In this document: in pieces, positions 8,212-17,201 of the stretch
Position numbering within the stretch: position 1 is the stretch's first letter
How the letters are laid out: each line of letters begins with the position of its first letter
Assembly: GCF_001310225.1 (NCBI RefSeq)
Contig: NZ_CP012898.1
Location: 992,001 to 1,056,000 of the forward strand
Length of the DNA stretch: 64,000 nucleotides
Source: Pseudalgibacter alginicilyticus
Lineage (GTDB): Bacteria > Bacteroidota > Bacteroidia > Flavobacteriales > Flavobacteriaceae
Direction of reading: 5' to 3'
The notes under the pieces: model-generated
The model's input: the letters and a program-made list of their open reading frames with translations, nothing else
What the model was told of the DNA's origin: nothing
Databases searched by the model: none
Made by a program: the position numbers and the translations under genes

Positions 8212-9324
8212 ATGACAATTTTACATATTTCTGGAGTATCAAGTTGGGGTGGAGGCGAAAATCATTTAGAAAATTTATACTATGAATTAAACAAATCTAC
8301 TTCTGATGTAAATCAAATTATTCTTTGTGTAAAAAACAGTGATTTTCACAAGAGACTAAAACGAGGGAACTATAATTACATTGCTGCGCCCCTTGGTATA
8401 AAAATAGACCCAAGATTTATATTTAAACTTATTAGAGTGTGTATTTTCAATAAAATAGACCTCATTCATTTGCACGACCCCACAGCACTGACATTAACTG
8501 TTATAGCAGACAGAATTTACGGAAAACTACCTAACTTTGTTTACGGAAAAAAAACATCCTTTCCTATAAGAAATAAAAAATCTACACTTTATAAATATAA
8601 TTACCCTAAAATACAAAAGTACATTTGTGTTTCTAAGGCTGTAGAGCAAGTAGCATCACAAAGTATACAAGAAACCTCAAAAATATTAACTATTTATAAC
8701 GGTATTAGGTTTAGCAATAAAAATGACCAAACCGATTATTTATTAAGAGAAAAATATAAGATTTCAAAGAACAAAATTATTATTGGCAATATAGGCAATC
8801 ATATTAGAGCCAAAAACCTATTGACATTTATCAATGTTGTTAATGATGTTGTGAATACAAAAAACATAAAAGACTTTCATTTTGTTCAAATTGGAGATTT
8901 CACAAATAGAACATCAAATTACCTTAATAAAGTAAAAGAATTTAATTTAGAAAAGCACATAACTTTTACCGATTTTATTGATAATGCTTCTGCTTTTATT
9001 CCACAGTTTGACATATTCCTACTAACCTCACAATCAGAAGGTTTACCTCAAGTTATTAATGAAGCTTTCTTTTTTAAAATACCCGTAGTGTCTACCGCCG
9101 CTGGTGGTATTCCTGAAATCATAAAAGATGGCGAAAATGGATTTTTATCAGATATTAATGACTACAAAGATTTATCGAATAAATTAGTTTTATTACATTC
9201 AAACGAAGACTTAAAAAATAAATTTATAGAAAAATCACATACACAAATCATGGCTGATTTTTCTTCGACAACTATGGCTCAAAAAACGCTTAATGTTTAC
9301 AAATCCATAATAGATAACAAATAA
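8212..9324 (+). CDS. Glycosyltransferase family 4
   Basis: 370-residue GT4 family enzyme. The N-terminal domain opens MTILHISGVSSWGGGENHLENL, with the glycine-rich acceptor-site loop typical of these enzymes, and DLIHLHDPTAL follows. The donor domain carries IIGNIGNHIRAKN and FDIFLLTSQSEGLPQVINEAF (the E-x7-E region, Glu-Gly-Leu-Pro through Asn-Glu-Ala), then STAAGGIPEIIKDGENGFL. Length is normal. It is divergent from the Kdo-kinase-like gene and 38 bp before tsaC, closing the glycan block begun at 4266. Likely substrate: a lipooligosaccharide or surface glycan acceptor; specificity unknown. Confidence 0.9.
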   Translation: MTILHISGVSSWGGGENHLENLYYELNKSTSDVNQIILCVKNSDFHKRLKRGNYNYIAAPLGIKIDPRFIFKLIRVCIFNKIDLIHLHDPTALTLTVIADRIYGKLPNFVYGKKTSFPIRNKKSTLYKYNYPKIQKYICVSKAVEQVASQSIQETSKILTIYNGIRFSNKNDQTDYLLREKYKISKNKIIIGNIGNHIRAKNLLTFINVVNDVVNTKNIKDFHFVQIGDFTNRTSNYLNKVKEFNLEKHITFTDFIDNASAFIPQFDIFLLTSQSEGLPQVINEAFFFKIPVVSTAAGGIPEIIKDGENGFLSDINDYKDLSNKLVLLHSNEDLKNKFIEKSHTQIMADFSSTTMAQKTLNVYKSIIDNK

Positions 9325-9362
9325 TTCACTTTTCATAAAAAAGAACATCTACATTAATTGCT

Positions 9363-9923
9363 ATGCTAAACGATATAAAAAAGGCCATTGAAGTTTTAAA
9401 AAATGGAGGCCTAATCCTCTACCCTACAGACACCGTTTGGGGTATTGGTTGCGATGCTACAAACCCAAAAGCTGTTGAAAAAATTTTTAAACTAAAACAA
9501 CGTATAGATTCTAAAGCTTTAATTTGCTTAGTAGCTGATGACAGAATGTTAAAAAAATACGTAAAAGACATTCCGAGAGCGGCTTATGATATTATAGATA
9601 TTACAGACTCCCCAACCACTATTATTTATGATGATGCTCAAAACCTAGCTCAAAATTTAATTGCTGAAGATGGCACTATTGCCATTCGCATCCCAGATGA
9701 CGATTTTTGTTTTCAATTATGTCGGAAACTTAATGGAGCTATTGTTTCAACATCAGCTAATATAAGTGGCCAACCGACACCAAAATCATATAAAGAAATA
9801 ACTCAGGAGGTTTTAAAAGGTGTAGACTATGTTGTAAATTTGCACCGCGAAAAAATTTGTTCAAAACCATCAGCTATTATCAAGCTAAGCAATAATGGCG
9901 TTGTAAAGGTTATAAGAGCATAA
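9363..9923 (+). CDS. tsaC: L-threonylcarbamoyladenylate synthase (Sua5/YciO/YrdC family)
   Basis: 186-residue YrdC-fold enzyme that makes threonylcarbamoyl-AMP from threonine, bicarbonate and ATP for the t6A37 tRNA modification. The family signature is clear: GGLILYPTDTVWGIGCDA near the N-terminus, FKLKQRIDSKAL (Lys-Arg-x3-Lys core) and STSANISGQP near residue 140. It lacks the extra C-terminal Sua5 domain, so it is the short TsaC/YrdC form. The CCA-adding enzyme gene follows 51 bp downstream, so two tRNA-maturation genes are adjacent and probably co-transcribed. Confidence 0.95.
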   Translation: MLNDIKKAIEVLKNGGLILYPTDTVWGIGCDATNPKAVEKIFKLKQRIDSKALICLVADDRMLKKYVKDIPRAAYDIIDITDSPTTIIYDDAQNLAQNLIAEDGTIAIRIPDDDFCFQLCRKLNGAIVSTSANISGQPTPKSYKEITQEVLKGVDYVVNLHREKICSKPSAIIKLSNNGVVKVIRA

Positions 9924-9974
9924 TATGACCAATAGTCAATGCATGTAAGACTATGGAAATGTGACAAAATACTT

Positions 9975-11396
9975 ATGAATTACAAACAAGCATTACAAGT
10001 CCCTATTTTTAAAATCATTTCAAAATCAGCTAAAGAACTTCATTTGGATAGTTTTGTTATTGGTGGTTTTGTACGCGACTTTATGCTACAACGTGGCCAT
10101 GTAAAAGATATTGATATAGTTGCTATAGGAAGTGGTATTTCTTTAGCTAAGCAAGTAGCAAAAAACCTTCCCAACAAACCAAAGGTTCAAATTTTTAAAA
10201 CTTATGGCACCGCCATGCTTAAGCATGGTGATATTGAAATTGAATTTGTAGGTGCACGAAAGGAATCCTACAGCGAAAATAGTAGAAATCCAATGGTAGA
10301 AGATGGTACGCTTGAAGACGACCAAAACCGACGAGATTTTACCATCAATGCCTTGGCATTAAATTTAAACAACGAAAGCTTTGGAGAGTTATTAGATCCC
10401 TTTAATGGTATAGATGATTTAAAAAATAAAATCATCCGTACACCTTTAAACCCAGATATTACCTATAGTGATGACCCATTGCGTATGCTTCGAGCCATAC
10501 GGTTTGCGTCACAACTTCATTTTAAAATTGAAGACAACTCGTTAAAAGCTATATCAAAAAATAGGGAACGCATAAAAATCATTACTAATGAACGTATTGT
10601 TGTTGAACTCCATAAAATTTTAGAAAGCACAACACCTTCTATTGGTTTTCTATTACTTGAAAAAACAGGATTATTAAATTACATACTCCCAGAACTTACT
10701 GCCTTAAAAGGTATAGATGAAGTAGATGGTCAACGCCATAAAGATAATTTTTATCACACTCTTGAAGTTGTTGATAATATTGCAAAACACACTGATGATG
10801 TATGGTTACGTTGGGCAGCACTTTTACATGATATAGGAAAAGCTCCAACCAAAAAATTTAGCAAAAAAGTAGGCTGGACCTTTCACGGACATGAATTTAA
10901 AGGCTCAAAAATGGTATATCATATATTTAAGCGTTTAAAAATGCCGCTGAATGAAAAAATGAAATTTGTTCAAAAAATGGTTTTGATGAGTTCGCGCCCT
11001 ATTGTTCTTGCTGAAGATACAGTTACCGATTCTGCTGTACGTCGCTTGGTTTTTGATGCTGGTGATTATGTAGAAGATTTAATGACACTTTGCGAAGCAG
11101 ATATCACTACAAAAAATACTAAAAAATTCAATAAATATCATAATAATTTTAAAATTGTTAGAGATAAAATTATTGAAGTTGAAGAAAGAGATCAAGTTAG
11201 AAATTTTCAACCCCCTGTTTCAGGTGAAGAAATAATGAAAACATTCAATTTGAAACCATCACGTGAAATTGGTATTATAAAGGAAGCTATTAAAGAAGCT
11301 ATTCTTGAAGGTGAAATTCCAAACGAACACGATGCTGCGTTTAAGTTGATGTTGGAAAAAGGAAAGAAATTAGGATTGATTGTAAATAATCAATAG
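9975..11396 (+). CDS. cca: CCA tRNA nucleotidyltransferase with HD domain
   Basis: 473-residue class II tRNA nucleotidyltransferase that adds or repairs the 3' CCA end. The N-terminal polymerase head shows GGFVRDFML and KDIDIVAIG (the DxD metal pair), then [12 protein letters not shown] and the [13 protein letters not shown] nucleotide-recognition segment. A C-terminal HD phosphohydrolase-like domain contains LLHDIGK and the HGHEFKG histidines. The ATG at 9975 ([10 protein letters not shown]) is preferred over the one at 9939, whose extra 12 residues have no family counterpart. It sits after tsaC, and ctaA follows 59 bp downstream. Confidence 0.95.
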   Translation: MNYKQALQVPIFKIISKSAKELHLDSFVIGGFVRDFMLQRGHVKDIDIVAIGSGISLAKQVAKNLPNKPKVQIFKTYGTAMLKHGDIEIEFVGARKESYSENSRNPMVEDGTLEDDQNRRDFTINALALNLNNESFGELLDPFNGIDDLKNKIIRTPLNPDITYSDDPLRMLRAIRFASQLHFKIEDNSLKAISKNRERIKIITNERIVVELHKILESTTPSIGFLLLEKTGLLNYILPELTALKGIDEVDGQRHKDNFYHTLEVVDNIAKHTDDVWLRWAALLHDIGKAPTKKFSKKVGWTFHGHEFKGSKMVYHIFKRLKMPLNEKMKFVQKMVLMSSRPIVLAEDTVTDSAVRRLVFDAGDYVEDLMTLCEADITTKNTKKFNKYHNNFKIVRDKIIEVEERDQVRNFQPPVSGEEIMKTFNLKPSREIGIIKEAIKEAILEGEIPNEHDAAFKLMLEKGKKLGLIVNNQ

Positions 11397-11427
11397 TCAA
11401 ATTAGTATTTTCTAACCATATAAATTA

Positions 11428-11452
11428 GATTCCCGCCTTTGCGAGAATGACA
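11428..11452. repeat. Short palindromic repeat element (GATTCCCGC...GAATGAC type)
   Basis: A hairpin (ATTCCCGC, 4 nt loop, GCGAGAAT; one mismatched pair) flanked by G and GAC. It is GC-rich against the AT-rich surroundings and resembles the short dispersed CATTCCCGC-type palindromes seen in many bacterial genomes. It lies directly in front of ctaA and contains a spurious upstream ATG (11447). No second copy was seen in this window. Confidence 0.6.
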
Positions 11453-11455
11453 AAA

Positions 11456-12469
11456 ATGAAAAAAAACAACAAAAAAGTAATTTACTGGCTGCTTACAGGG
11501 TGTATACTCATTTTTATAATGGTGATAGTTGGCGGTATTACTAGACTCACCGATTCTGGTTTATCCATATCGAATTACAAACTAATTACAGGAACCATTC
11601 CTCCCATAGGAGAAGTTGAATGGCAAGAAGCTTTTGATTTATATAAACAATATCCTGAATACCAAAAACTGCATTACCATTTCACTTTAGAAGATTTTAA
11701 AAGTATCTATTTTTGGGAATGGCTACATAGGCTTATTGGCCGAGTTATTGGTTTGGTTTTTATTATTCCCTTTATTTACTTTATTGCAACTAAACAACTC
11801 ACAACAGCAACCATTAAAAAATGCATCATATTGTTGGTACTTGGTGGTTTTCAAGGTTTTTTAGGTTGGTATATGGTAAAAAGTGGCTTAGTAGATATGC
11901 CAGACGTGAGTCATTATCGGTTAGCCGCACATTTAACAACCGCATTCTTAACATTTGCTGCAACCCTATGGGTAGCATTAGATTTAATTTATACCAACAG
12001 AAAACCCATCAATATTAAGTTTAGAAATCTAATAATAATTAGTTACCTCATTTTAATTATACAAATAGTTTACGGTGCATTTGTTGCAGGACTTAAGGCT
12101 GGTTTACTGCATAACCATTGGCCATTGATGAATGAAAATAAATTCATACACGAAACAGTTTACGTATTAGAGCCATTTTACAAAAACCTCATTGAAAACC
12201 CAAGTGGTATTCAATTTGTTCATAGAACTTTAGCCTATTTGGTAGTCATTTCCATTGTTATGCTTTGGATGAAGTCTCGAAAAATGTCATTAACACTACT
12301 TCAAGAAAAAAGTATCAACGTGTTATTAATCTTAGTTGGTTTTCAATTTTTATTAGGAATTTTAACGATAGTAATGGCTGTACCTTTATGGTTGGGAATT
12401 GCACATCAAGTAGGAGCTTTTTTCCTATTGAGTGCCATGACTTTTACCTTACATCGTTTTAGTAAATAA
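11456..12469 (+). CDS. ctaA: Heme A synthase (COX15/CtaA family)
   Basis: 337-residue polytopic membrane protein that oxidises the C8 methyl of heme O to a formyl group, giving heme A for aa3-type cytochrome oxidase. The family start is visible, with a first transmembrane helix followed by VGGITRLTDSGLSI. The conserved heme-ligand histidines lie in EWLHRLIGR, VSHYRLAAHL, FVHRTLAYL and IAHQVGA, spread over eight predicted helices. The ATG at 11456 (MKKNNKKV) is preferred over 11447, because 11447 lies inside the palindromic repeat element. It is last in the tsaC-cca-ctaA plus-strand run. Confidence 0.95.
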   Translation: MKKNNKKVIYWLLTGCILIFIMVIVGGITRLTDSGLSISNYKLITGTIPPIGEVEWQEAFDLYKQYPEYQKLHYHFTLEDFKSIYFWEWLHRLIGRVIGLVFIIPFIYFIATKQLTTATIKKCIILLVLGGFQGFLGWYMVKSGLVDMPDVSHYRLAAHLTTAFLTFAATLWVALDLIYTNRKPINIKFRNLIIISYLILIIQIVYGAFVAGLKAGLLHNHWPLMNENKFIHETVYVLEPFYKNLIENPSGIQFVHRTLAYLVVISIVMLWMKSRKMSLTLLQEKSINVLLILVGFQFLLGILTIVMAVPLWLGIAHQVGAFFLLSAMTFTLHRFSK

Positions 12470-12481
12470 ACAAAAAATGCA

Positions 12482-12489
12482 TACATTTG
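12482..12489 (+). promoter_or_regulatory. -7 promoter box of the pRiA4b-like gene
   Basis: TACATTTG matches TAnnTTTG and ends 20 bp before the ATG at 12510. Confidence 0.6.
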
Positions 12490-12509
12490 CAGACTAATTT
12501 TTTCTACTA

Positions 12510-13022
12510 ATGATTTATAGATTTAGAGTCATCCTTGATAATGATACCGAAGACGATGTGTTCCGTGATTTAGAAATCCGTGAAGCTGATACGCTTGAAG
12601 ACTTACACAACGCCATAAACCAGTCTTTTGGATTTGAAGGTAATGAAATGGCATCGTTTTATGTCAGTGATGAACAATGGAATCAGGGCGAAGAAATTTC
12701 TTTATTTGATTTGAGTGATGAAAATCCTACTCGCTTAATGAACGAAACCACTTTAAACGATGTGGTACACGAAATGCAAACAAGACTTATTTATGTGTAT
12801 GACTTTTTTAGTATGTGGACCTTTTATGTGGAATTAGCAGAAATTGTTGAAGAAGCTGAAGGCGTTGACTATCCAAACCTTATGTTTGTTCATGGACAAA
12901 TTCCAGATGATGCTCCTGAGAAAAACTTTGAAGCGGATTTGGACGATGATTTTGACGAATTTGAAGACGGATTAGATATTGATGATTATGACAATTTAGA
13001 TTTTGATGAAAATTGGAATTAA
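12510..13022 (+). CDS. Plasmid pRiA4b ORF-3-like family protein
   Basis: 170-residue soluble protein of the pRiA4b ORF-3/IS1096 TnpR-like family, whose function is not established. The N-terminal domain starts YRFRVILDNDTEDDVFRDLEI and contains DTLEDLHNAINQSFGF, the conserved helix of the family. Residues about 135-170 form a very acidic Asp/Glu tail. The name derives from plasmid and transposon neighbours, but nothing mobile is visible here and the gene sits among housekeeping genes with its own -7 box. It is convergent with the kinase-like gene, 10 bp apart. Confidence 0.8.
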   Translation: MIYRFRVILDNDTEDDVFRDLEIREADTLEDLHNAINQSFGFEGNEMASFYVSDEQWNQGEEISLFDLSDENPTRLMNETTLNDVVHEMQTRLIYVYDFFSMWTFYVELAEIVEEAEGVDYPNLMFVHGQIPDDAPEKNFEADLDDDFDEFEDGLDIDDYDNLDFDENWN

Positions 13023-13032
13023 AACAAAACAA

Positions 13033-14091
13033 CTACATTTTTTGTGGATTCACATTTTCATAGTTATGCTTTAAAAATTCAAATGCATTTAGTAAAATTT
13101 CTCCCATAGATTGGCATTCCATAAATTTATCATCCAAAGTATAATCGTATATCTTTCCTTTAAGCATATCAATATGATCCTTTTTAGAAATTGTGTCATC
13201 AACCATACACGCCATTAATTCTTTAATTCTATCTTGAAAACTCTTTAAACGTTTTACCAAAATAGAACGTTCTTCAATTTTATATTGATCAATCGATAGT
13301 TTTTGAAAACTCTCAGCAACTAACTCAACCATTTTTAAATTTTCCTTAAAAAACTGAGGTCTATATACGTTAAACTTGCCTTCATAAGATTGCTGATCAA
13401 AATCAATGGGTCTAATATTATATTCTACATGATCAAAATCATGAGTGGTTACTATAACATAATTATAAGAACGCATATCTCCCAAAAGGCGTATCATACA
13501 GCGTTCATTAAACTTCACAAACTCTTTAGCTATTTGTGTTTTTTCCGATTTACTACACTTTGGGAGCATATTTTTTATAAACTCATCACCAGGTATTCCT
13601 GCAATATGATCTTCAATTAATGTGTCATCATGAACTAAAAAATTCAAATTATAAGGTGACAACATATGCTCTAACTCCAACCCATAAATACGAGATGCAT
13701 CAGCTTTCTTAACATAAAAATATGTGTAATTATCATTAAGAATATTTCTTATTTTAATGCGAAAAGGTTTGGAGTTCCCAAAGGTACAGTAGTCAATAGC
13801 ATCCACATTTAAATAGGCAATGGTACTTTCATTACCATCAGAACGAAATATGGAATACACTTTTTTTAAAGACAAATCTATTTCTTGTCTATCAAATTCA
13901 TTATAATACACACGAACCCAAAGTGTATCTTCATCATTTTTGTCATAAACAACAATGGAGCCTTGAAAACGGAGCAAATCATCATACAGAATAGGTAAGT
14001 TAATATTTCTGTTATATTCAAAAAGATATTTACTTAACTTTTCTGTGATTGGATAGGATGGTTTCTTTTTTGAAATCTTTAAATCTTGCAT
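13033..14091 (-). CDS. Unrecognised protein with a kinase-like residue pattern
   Basis: 352-residue soluble protein that I cannot place in a named family. Residues 119-232 show, in the correct order, the landmarks of a protein-kinase or APH-type fold: YFYVKKAD (K128/K129 as the strand-3 Lys), a helix with E139/E141, a hinge-like LIEDHIAGIPG (158-168), GDMRSYN (D205-x4-N210, like the catalytic loop) and RPIDFD (D230-F-D232, like DFG). A charged N-terminal beta-rich part precedes and a helical C-terminus follows. No signal peptide. It is monocistronic with a -7 box at 14106-14113. The kinase assignment is inference; a pseudokinase is equally possible. Confidence 0.7.
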   Translation of the reverse strand: MQDLKISKKKPSYPITEKLSKYLFEYNRNINLPILYDDLLRFQGSIVVYDKNDEDTLWVRVYYNEFDRQEIDLSLKKVYSIFRSDGNESTIAYLNVDAIDYCTFGNSKPFRIKIRNILNDNYTYFYVKKADASRIYGLELEHMLSPYNLNFLVHDDTLIEDHIAGIPGDEFIKNMLPKCSKSEKTQIAKEFVKFNERCMIRLLGDMRSYNYVIVTTHDFDHVEYNIRPIDFDQQSYEGKFNVYRPQFFKENLKMVELVAESFQKLSIDQYKIEERSILVKRLKSFQDRIKELMACMVDDTISKKDHIDMLKGKIYDYTLDDKFMECQSMGEILLNAFEFLKHNYENVNPQKM

Positions 14092-14105
14092 AGCATAAAG
14101 TTATT

Positions 14106-14113
14106 CAAAATTA
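14106..14113 (-). promoter_or_regulatory. -7 promoter box of the kinase-like gene
   Basis: Minus-strand TAATTTTG matches TAnnTTTG, 14 bp before the ATG at 14091. Confidence 0.55.
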
Positions 14114-14293
14114 CAGATTTTAATGGTATTGGATTCAAAAAAAAGCAATCTATTTATAAAAAATTTAAGATAAAATGTATGTATAAAACCTTTTCAAAAT
14201 TTTTATTATTTCAATAAAAAATATCTTTTTTTTAGTAGAACTGCTTAATTTGTCTTTTTGTCGTCACAATTATTATAAACTAAGGATTTATAA

Positions 14294-14301
14294 TATCTTT
14301 G
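14294..14301 (+). promoter_or_regulatory. -7 promoter box of the first giant secreted protein
   Basis: TATCTTTG matches TAnnTTTG and ends 20 bp before the ATG at 14322. Confidence 0.6.
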
Positions 14302-14321
14302 ATTACTATCACTAAGTAAAA

Positions 14322-17078
14322 ATGAAAAACGCCCTCACCCTATTATTAGTATGCCTTTTTGTAATAAGCTCTTTCGCTCAAAAAGAAGCCAATAATTGGT
14401 ACTTTGGATCTTATGCAGGTATGAAATTTAATCCTGATGGATCAACTACTAATTTATCAGATGGAAAATTAGACACTTATGAAGGTTGTACAACAATATC
14501 AGATAGTAATGGCAATTTATTATTTTACACAGATGGAATTAGCATATGGAACAAATTACACCAACCCATGTTTAATGCAAACAGCTCTTATGGGAATGGC
14601 CTTTACGGAGACCCTTCAAGCTCTCAATCAGCCATTGTAGTTCCAAAACCTGACGATCCTAATATTTATTATATTTTTACAGTTGACACGTCTACAAATG
14701 ACAACGACCCCAATAGAGGTTTTAATTATTCTACCGTTGATTTAACTTTAAATGGTGGCTTAGGTGATGTCATTGCCTCTACAAAAAACACCAATTTACT
14801 ACCATATAGCTCAGAAAAAATCAGTGCTGTATTAAAAGACTGTATTTCTCAATCTATTTGGATTATAACTTTTGGAGCTTCCGGTGGTCCCTCTTCATAT
14901 TTCGACACATTTTATGCTTATGAAATTTCTACTTCAGGAGTTAACACAACACCTGTAATATCAACTTTTAATGTGTATGTTGAGGACGCTAGAGGATATT
15001 TAAAGCTATCCCCTGATGGTACAAAATTAGCATGCGCTAATGCAACATCAGGACTATACTTATATGATTTTGATGCTACAACAGGTATTGTAAGCAATCA
15101 AAAACCTATAAATATCAATTTTTATCAACCAGGAAAGCCTCAATCTCCTTATGGTGTAGAATTTTCTCAAAACAATGAACTACTCTATGTATCTGCTTAT
15201 TACAATCCTTCTAGAGAAGAAACTGACGTTCCATCCAGTCAATATGGTTCTTTACTTCAATATGATTTAACCGCAGCTAACATTAGTGATAGTGAGATTG
15301 TAATTGATGCTAGACCACAATATCGCGGAGCGTTACAATTAGGGCCAAATGGAAAAATTTACAGAGCCATGAGCACTACTTATAATATTGGAGCGCCATA
15401 CCTTTCTACAATTAATAACCCCAATGAACGTGGACCTGCATGTGATTATGAGCACAATGCTGTAGCATTAAGCTCCAATTCAAGCCAAGGACTTCCTCCT
15501 TTTATTTCATCTTTTTTTTCTGAAAAAATTGACATTATAGGAAACCAATCCTCTTCTACCAACTTATCCTTATGTGTTGGAGATACTTACATTTTAAAAG
15601 GCCCTGAAATACCAGGAGCAAAATATATTTGGACCTTTAACGATCAACCCTTAAGTAACAATGATTTTGATTTAGAAGTTTCACAAGTAGGATTATATAA
15701 AGTGGTAATAGACCAACAAACTGGAAACTGCGATGGTTTACTTGAAGGGGAAGCCTATGTTTCTTATAATCCTTTACCAGTGGCTTATGACGCTACACTT
15801 GTTCAATGTGATGAAGACGGAATTCCTGGTGGTATTACCCGTTTTAATCTCAATGAAGCTAATGATGAATTAACAGGTGGTATTGCTGGCTTAACAACAA
15901 AATTTTATTCTGATTTGGGAAGAACTATAGAAATTGATGGCAATAATTATTATCATGACACAAGTAATCCAAACCCTATCTATGTTAAAGTATTTAAGGA
16001 TTCTTGCTTTGATAGCTCTATATTAACCCTATCAGTAAATGATGTGCCTCGTGATAATTTTACAGCAACCGCTTTATGCGATGAATTAAATTCTGAAGAT
16101 GGTTTTAACACTTTTAATCTTAATACCATCACTTCAGAAATTCAAACACAAAAAAATATAATATTTCCTATAATTTACTATGAAACCATTGAAGATGCAC
16201 TTTTAGAAAAAAATGAACTAACAGGAAGTACTTACAAAAACACAACACCCTATTCACAAACCATTCATGCGCGTTATGAAAACCAAAATGCTTGTAATGG
16301 TATTATGGATGTACACTTAACTGTTAATAAACTACCAAATATTGAGGTTGAAGAAACCACTTATTATTGTAGCAATTATTTCCCCGAAACCATAACTATA
16401 AATGCTGGAAAATTAAACTCTGTAAATCCATCTGCCACTATTTCTGATTATAACTACCAATGGTCTACAGGGGAAACCACTTATCAAATAGATATAAATG
16501 AAGCAAAAATATACACCGTCTTAATTACCAACAAATCCACAAACTGTTCTAAAGAACGTACTATTAACGTATTAGAATCAAGCATAGCTACAGATCCAAA
16601 ATTTGAAGTAACCGATGCTACACAAAATAATGTTATAAGCCTATTTGTTTCAGGAACTGGCACTTATGAATATGCCATAGAAAATGATTCTGATTATTTT
16701 TATGTGCCATTTCAACAGAACCCTGTATTTAATAACATTCCACCTGGCATACACACAATACTTATTAAAGATGTTAAAAATGATTGTGGAACAACAACTC
16801 TTCAAGTACCTGTTATTGGATTCCCTAAATTTTTTACCCCAAATAACGATGGTTTTAATGATACATGGCAAGTATTTGGAATATCAGAACAATTTTATTC
16901 CAACTCCAAAGTTTTAATATATAATCGTTATGGAAAATTGATTAAAGAAATTGACCCCACAGGAAATGGATGGGACGGTTTATTTAATGGCAAATTACTT
17001 CCTGCGGACGATTATTGGTTTTTAGTAACATTAGAAGATGGTAGAATTTTCAAAAATCATTTTACCTTAAAAAGATAG
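14322..17078 (+). CDS. Type IX-secreted surface protein, propeller-like head, gliding-motility C-terminal domain
   Basis: 918-residue secreted protein. Signal peptide is residues 1-19 (ending SSFAQ). A head of about 370 residues begins with the family-typical NNWYFGSYAG and GCTTISDSNGNLLFYTDG and looks beta-propeller-like. Then come an Ig-like segment, two copies of a ~85-residue Cys-flanked repeat (VQCDEDG and ALCDELN starts) and another Ig-like segment. The last ~85 residues (FPKFFTPNNDGFNDTW to HFTLKR) are the CHU_C/TIGR04131 type B tail, read by the type IX system for export and surface attachment. First of three such genes in a row, and the shortest. Likely adhesin or glycan-binding surface protein; ligand unknown. 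Confidence 0.88.
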   Translation: MKNALTLLLVCLFVISSFAQKEANNWYFGSYAGMKFNPDGSTTNLSDGKLDTYEGCTTISDSNGNLLFYTDGISIWNKLHQPMFNANSSYGNGLYGDPSSSQSAIVVPKPDDPNIYYIFTVDTSTNDNDPNRGFNYSTVDLTLNGGLGDVIASTKNTNLLPYSSEKISAVLKDCISQSIWIITFGASGGPSSYFDTFYAYEISTSGVNTTPVISTFNVYVEDARGYLKLSPDGTKLACANATSGLYLYDFDATTGIVSNQKPININFYQPGKPQSPYGVEFSQNNELLYVSAYYNPSREETDVPSSQYGSLLQYDLTAANISDSEIVIDARPQYRGALQLGPNGKIYRAMSTTYNIGAPYLSTINNPNERGPACDYEHNAVALSSNSSQGLPPFISSFFSEKIDIIGNQSSSTNLSLCVGDTYILKGPEIPGAKYIWTFNDQPLSNNDFDLEVSQVGLYKVVIDQQTGNCDGLLEGEAYVSYNPLPVAYDATLVQCDEDGIPGGITRFNLNEANDELTGGIAGLTTKFYSDLGRTIEIDGNNYYHDTSNPNPIYVKVFKDSCFDSSILTLSVNDVPRDNFTATALCDELNSEDGFNTFNLNTITSEIQTQKNIIFPIIYYETIEDALLEKNELTGSTYKNTTPYSQTIHARYENQNACNGIMDVHLTVNKLPNIEVEETTYYCSNYFPETITINAGKLNSVNPSATISDYNYQWSTGETTYQIDINEAKIYTVLITNKSTNCSKERTINVLESSIATDPKFEVTDATQNNVISLFVSGTGTYEYAIENDSDYFYVPFQQNPVFNNIPPGIHTILIKDVKNDCGTTTLQVPVIGFPKFFTPNNDGFNDTWQVFGISEQFYSNSKVLIYNRYGKLIKEIDPTGNGWDGLFNGKLLPADDYWFLVTLEDGRIFKNHFTLKR

Positions 17079-17090
17079 TATCAACAAATC

Positions 17091-17124
17091 AACAAACAAA
17101 AATGCATTTTTGTCTGTTTTTTTT
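17091..17124 (+). terminator. Intrinsic terminator after the first giant secreted protein
   Basis: A long inverted repeat centred at 17104/17105 (ACAAAAATG with CATTTTTGT, extending to 13 of 14 pairs) is followed by a T run. It lies 12 bp after the stop and separates this gene from the next adhesin. Confidence 0.7.
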
Positions 17125-17201
17125 GCTTCTAGCCTTTAACTTGTCTATTTTTCGCAATTTAAACAGATTCAACATAATGTTTTTTACCCAAATAAAGCAA
17201 A

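Noticed and set aside
12510-13022. Mobile element suggested by the pRiA4b/IS1096 family name
   Set aside because: No terminal repeats, transposase or integrase nearby; the gene has a normal local promoter.
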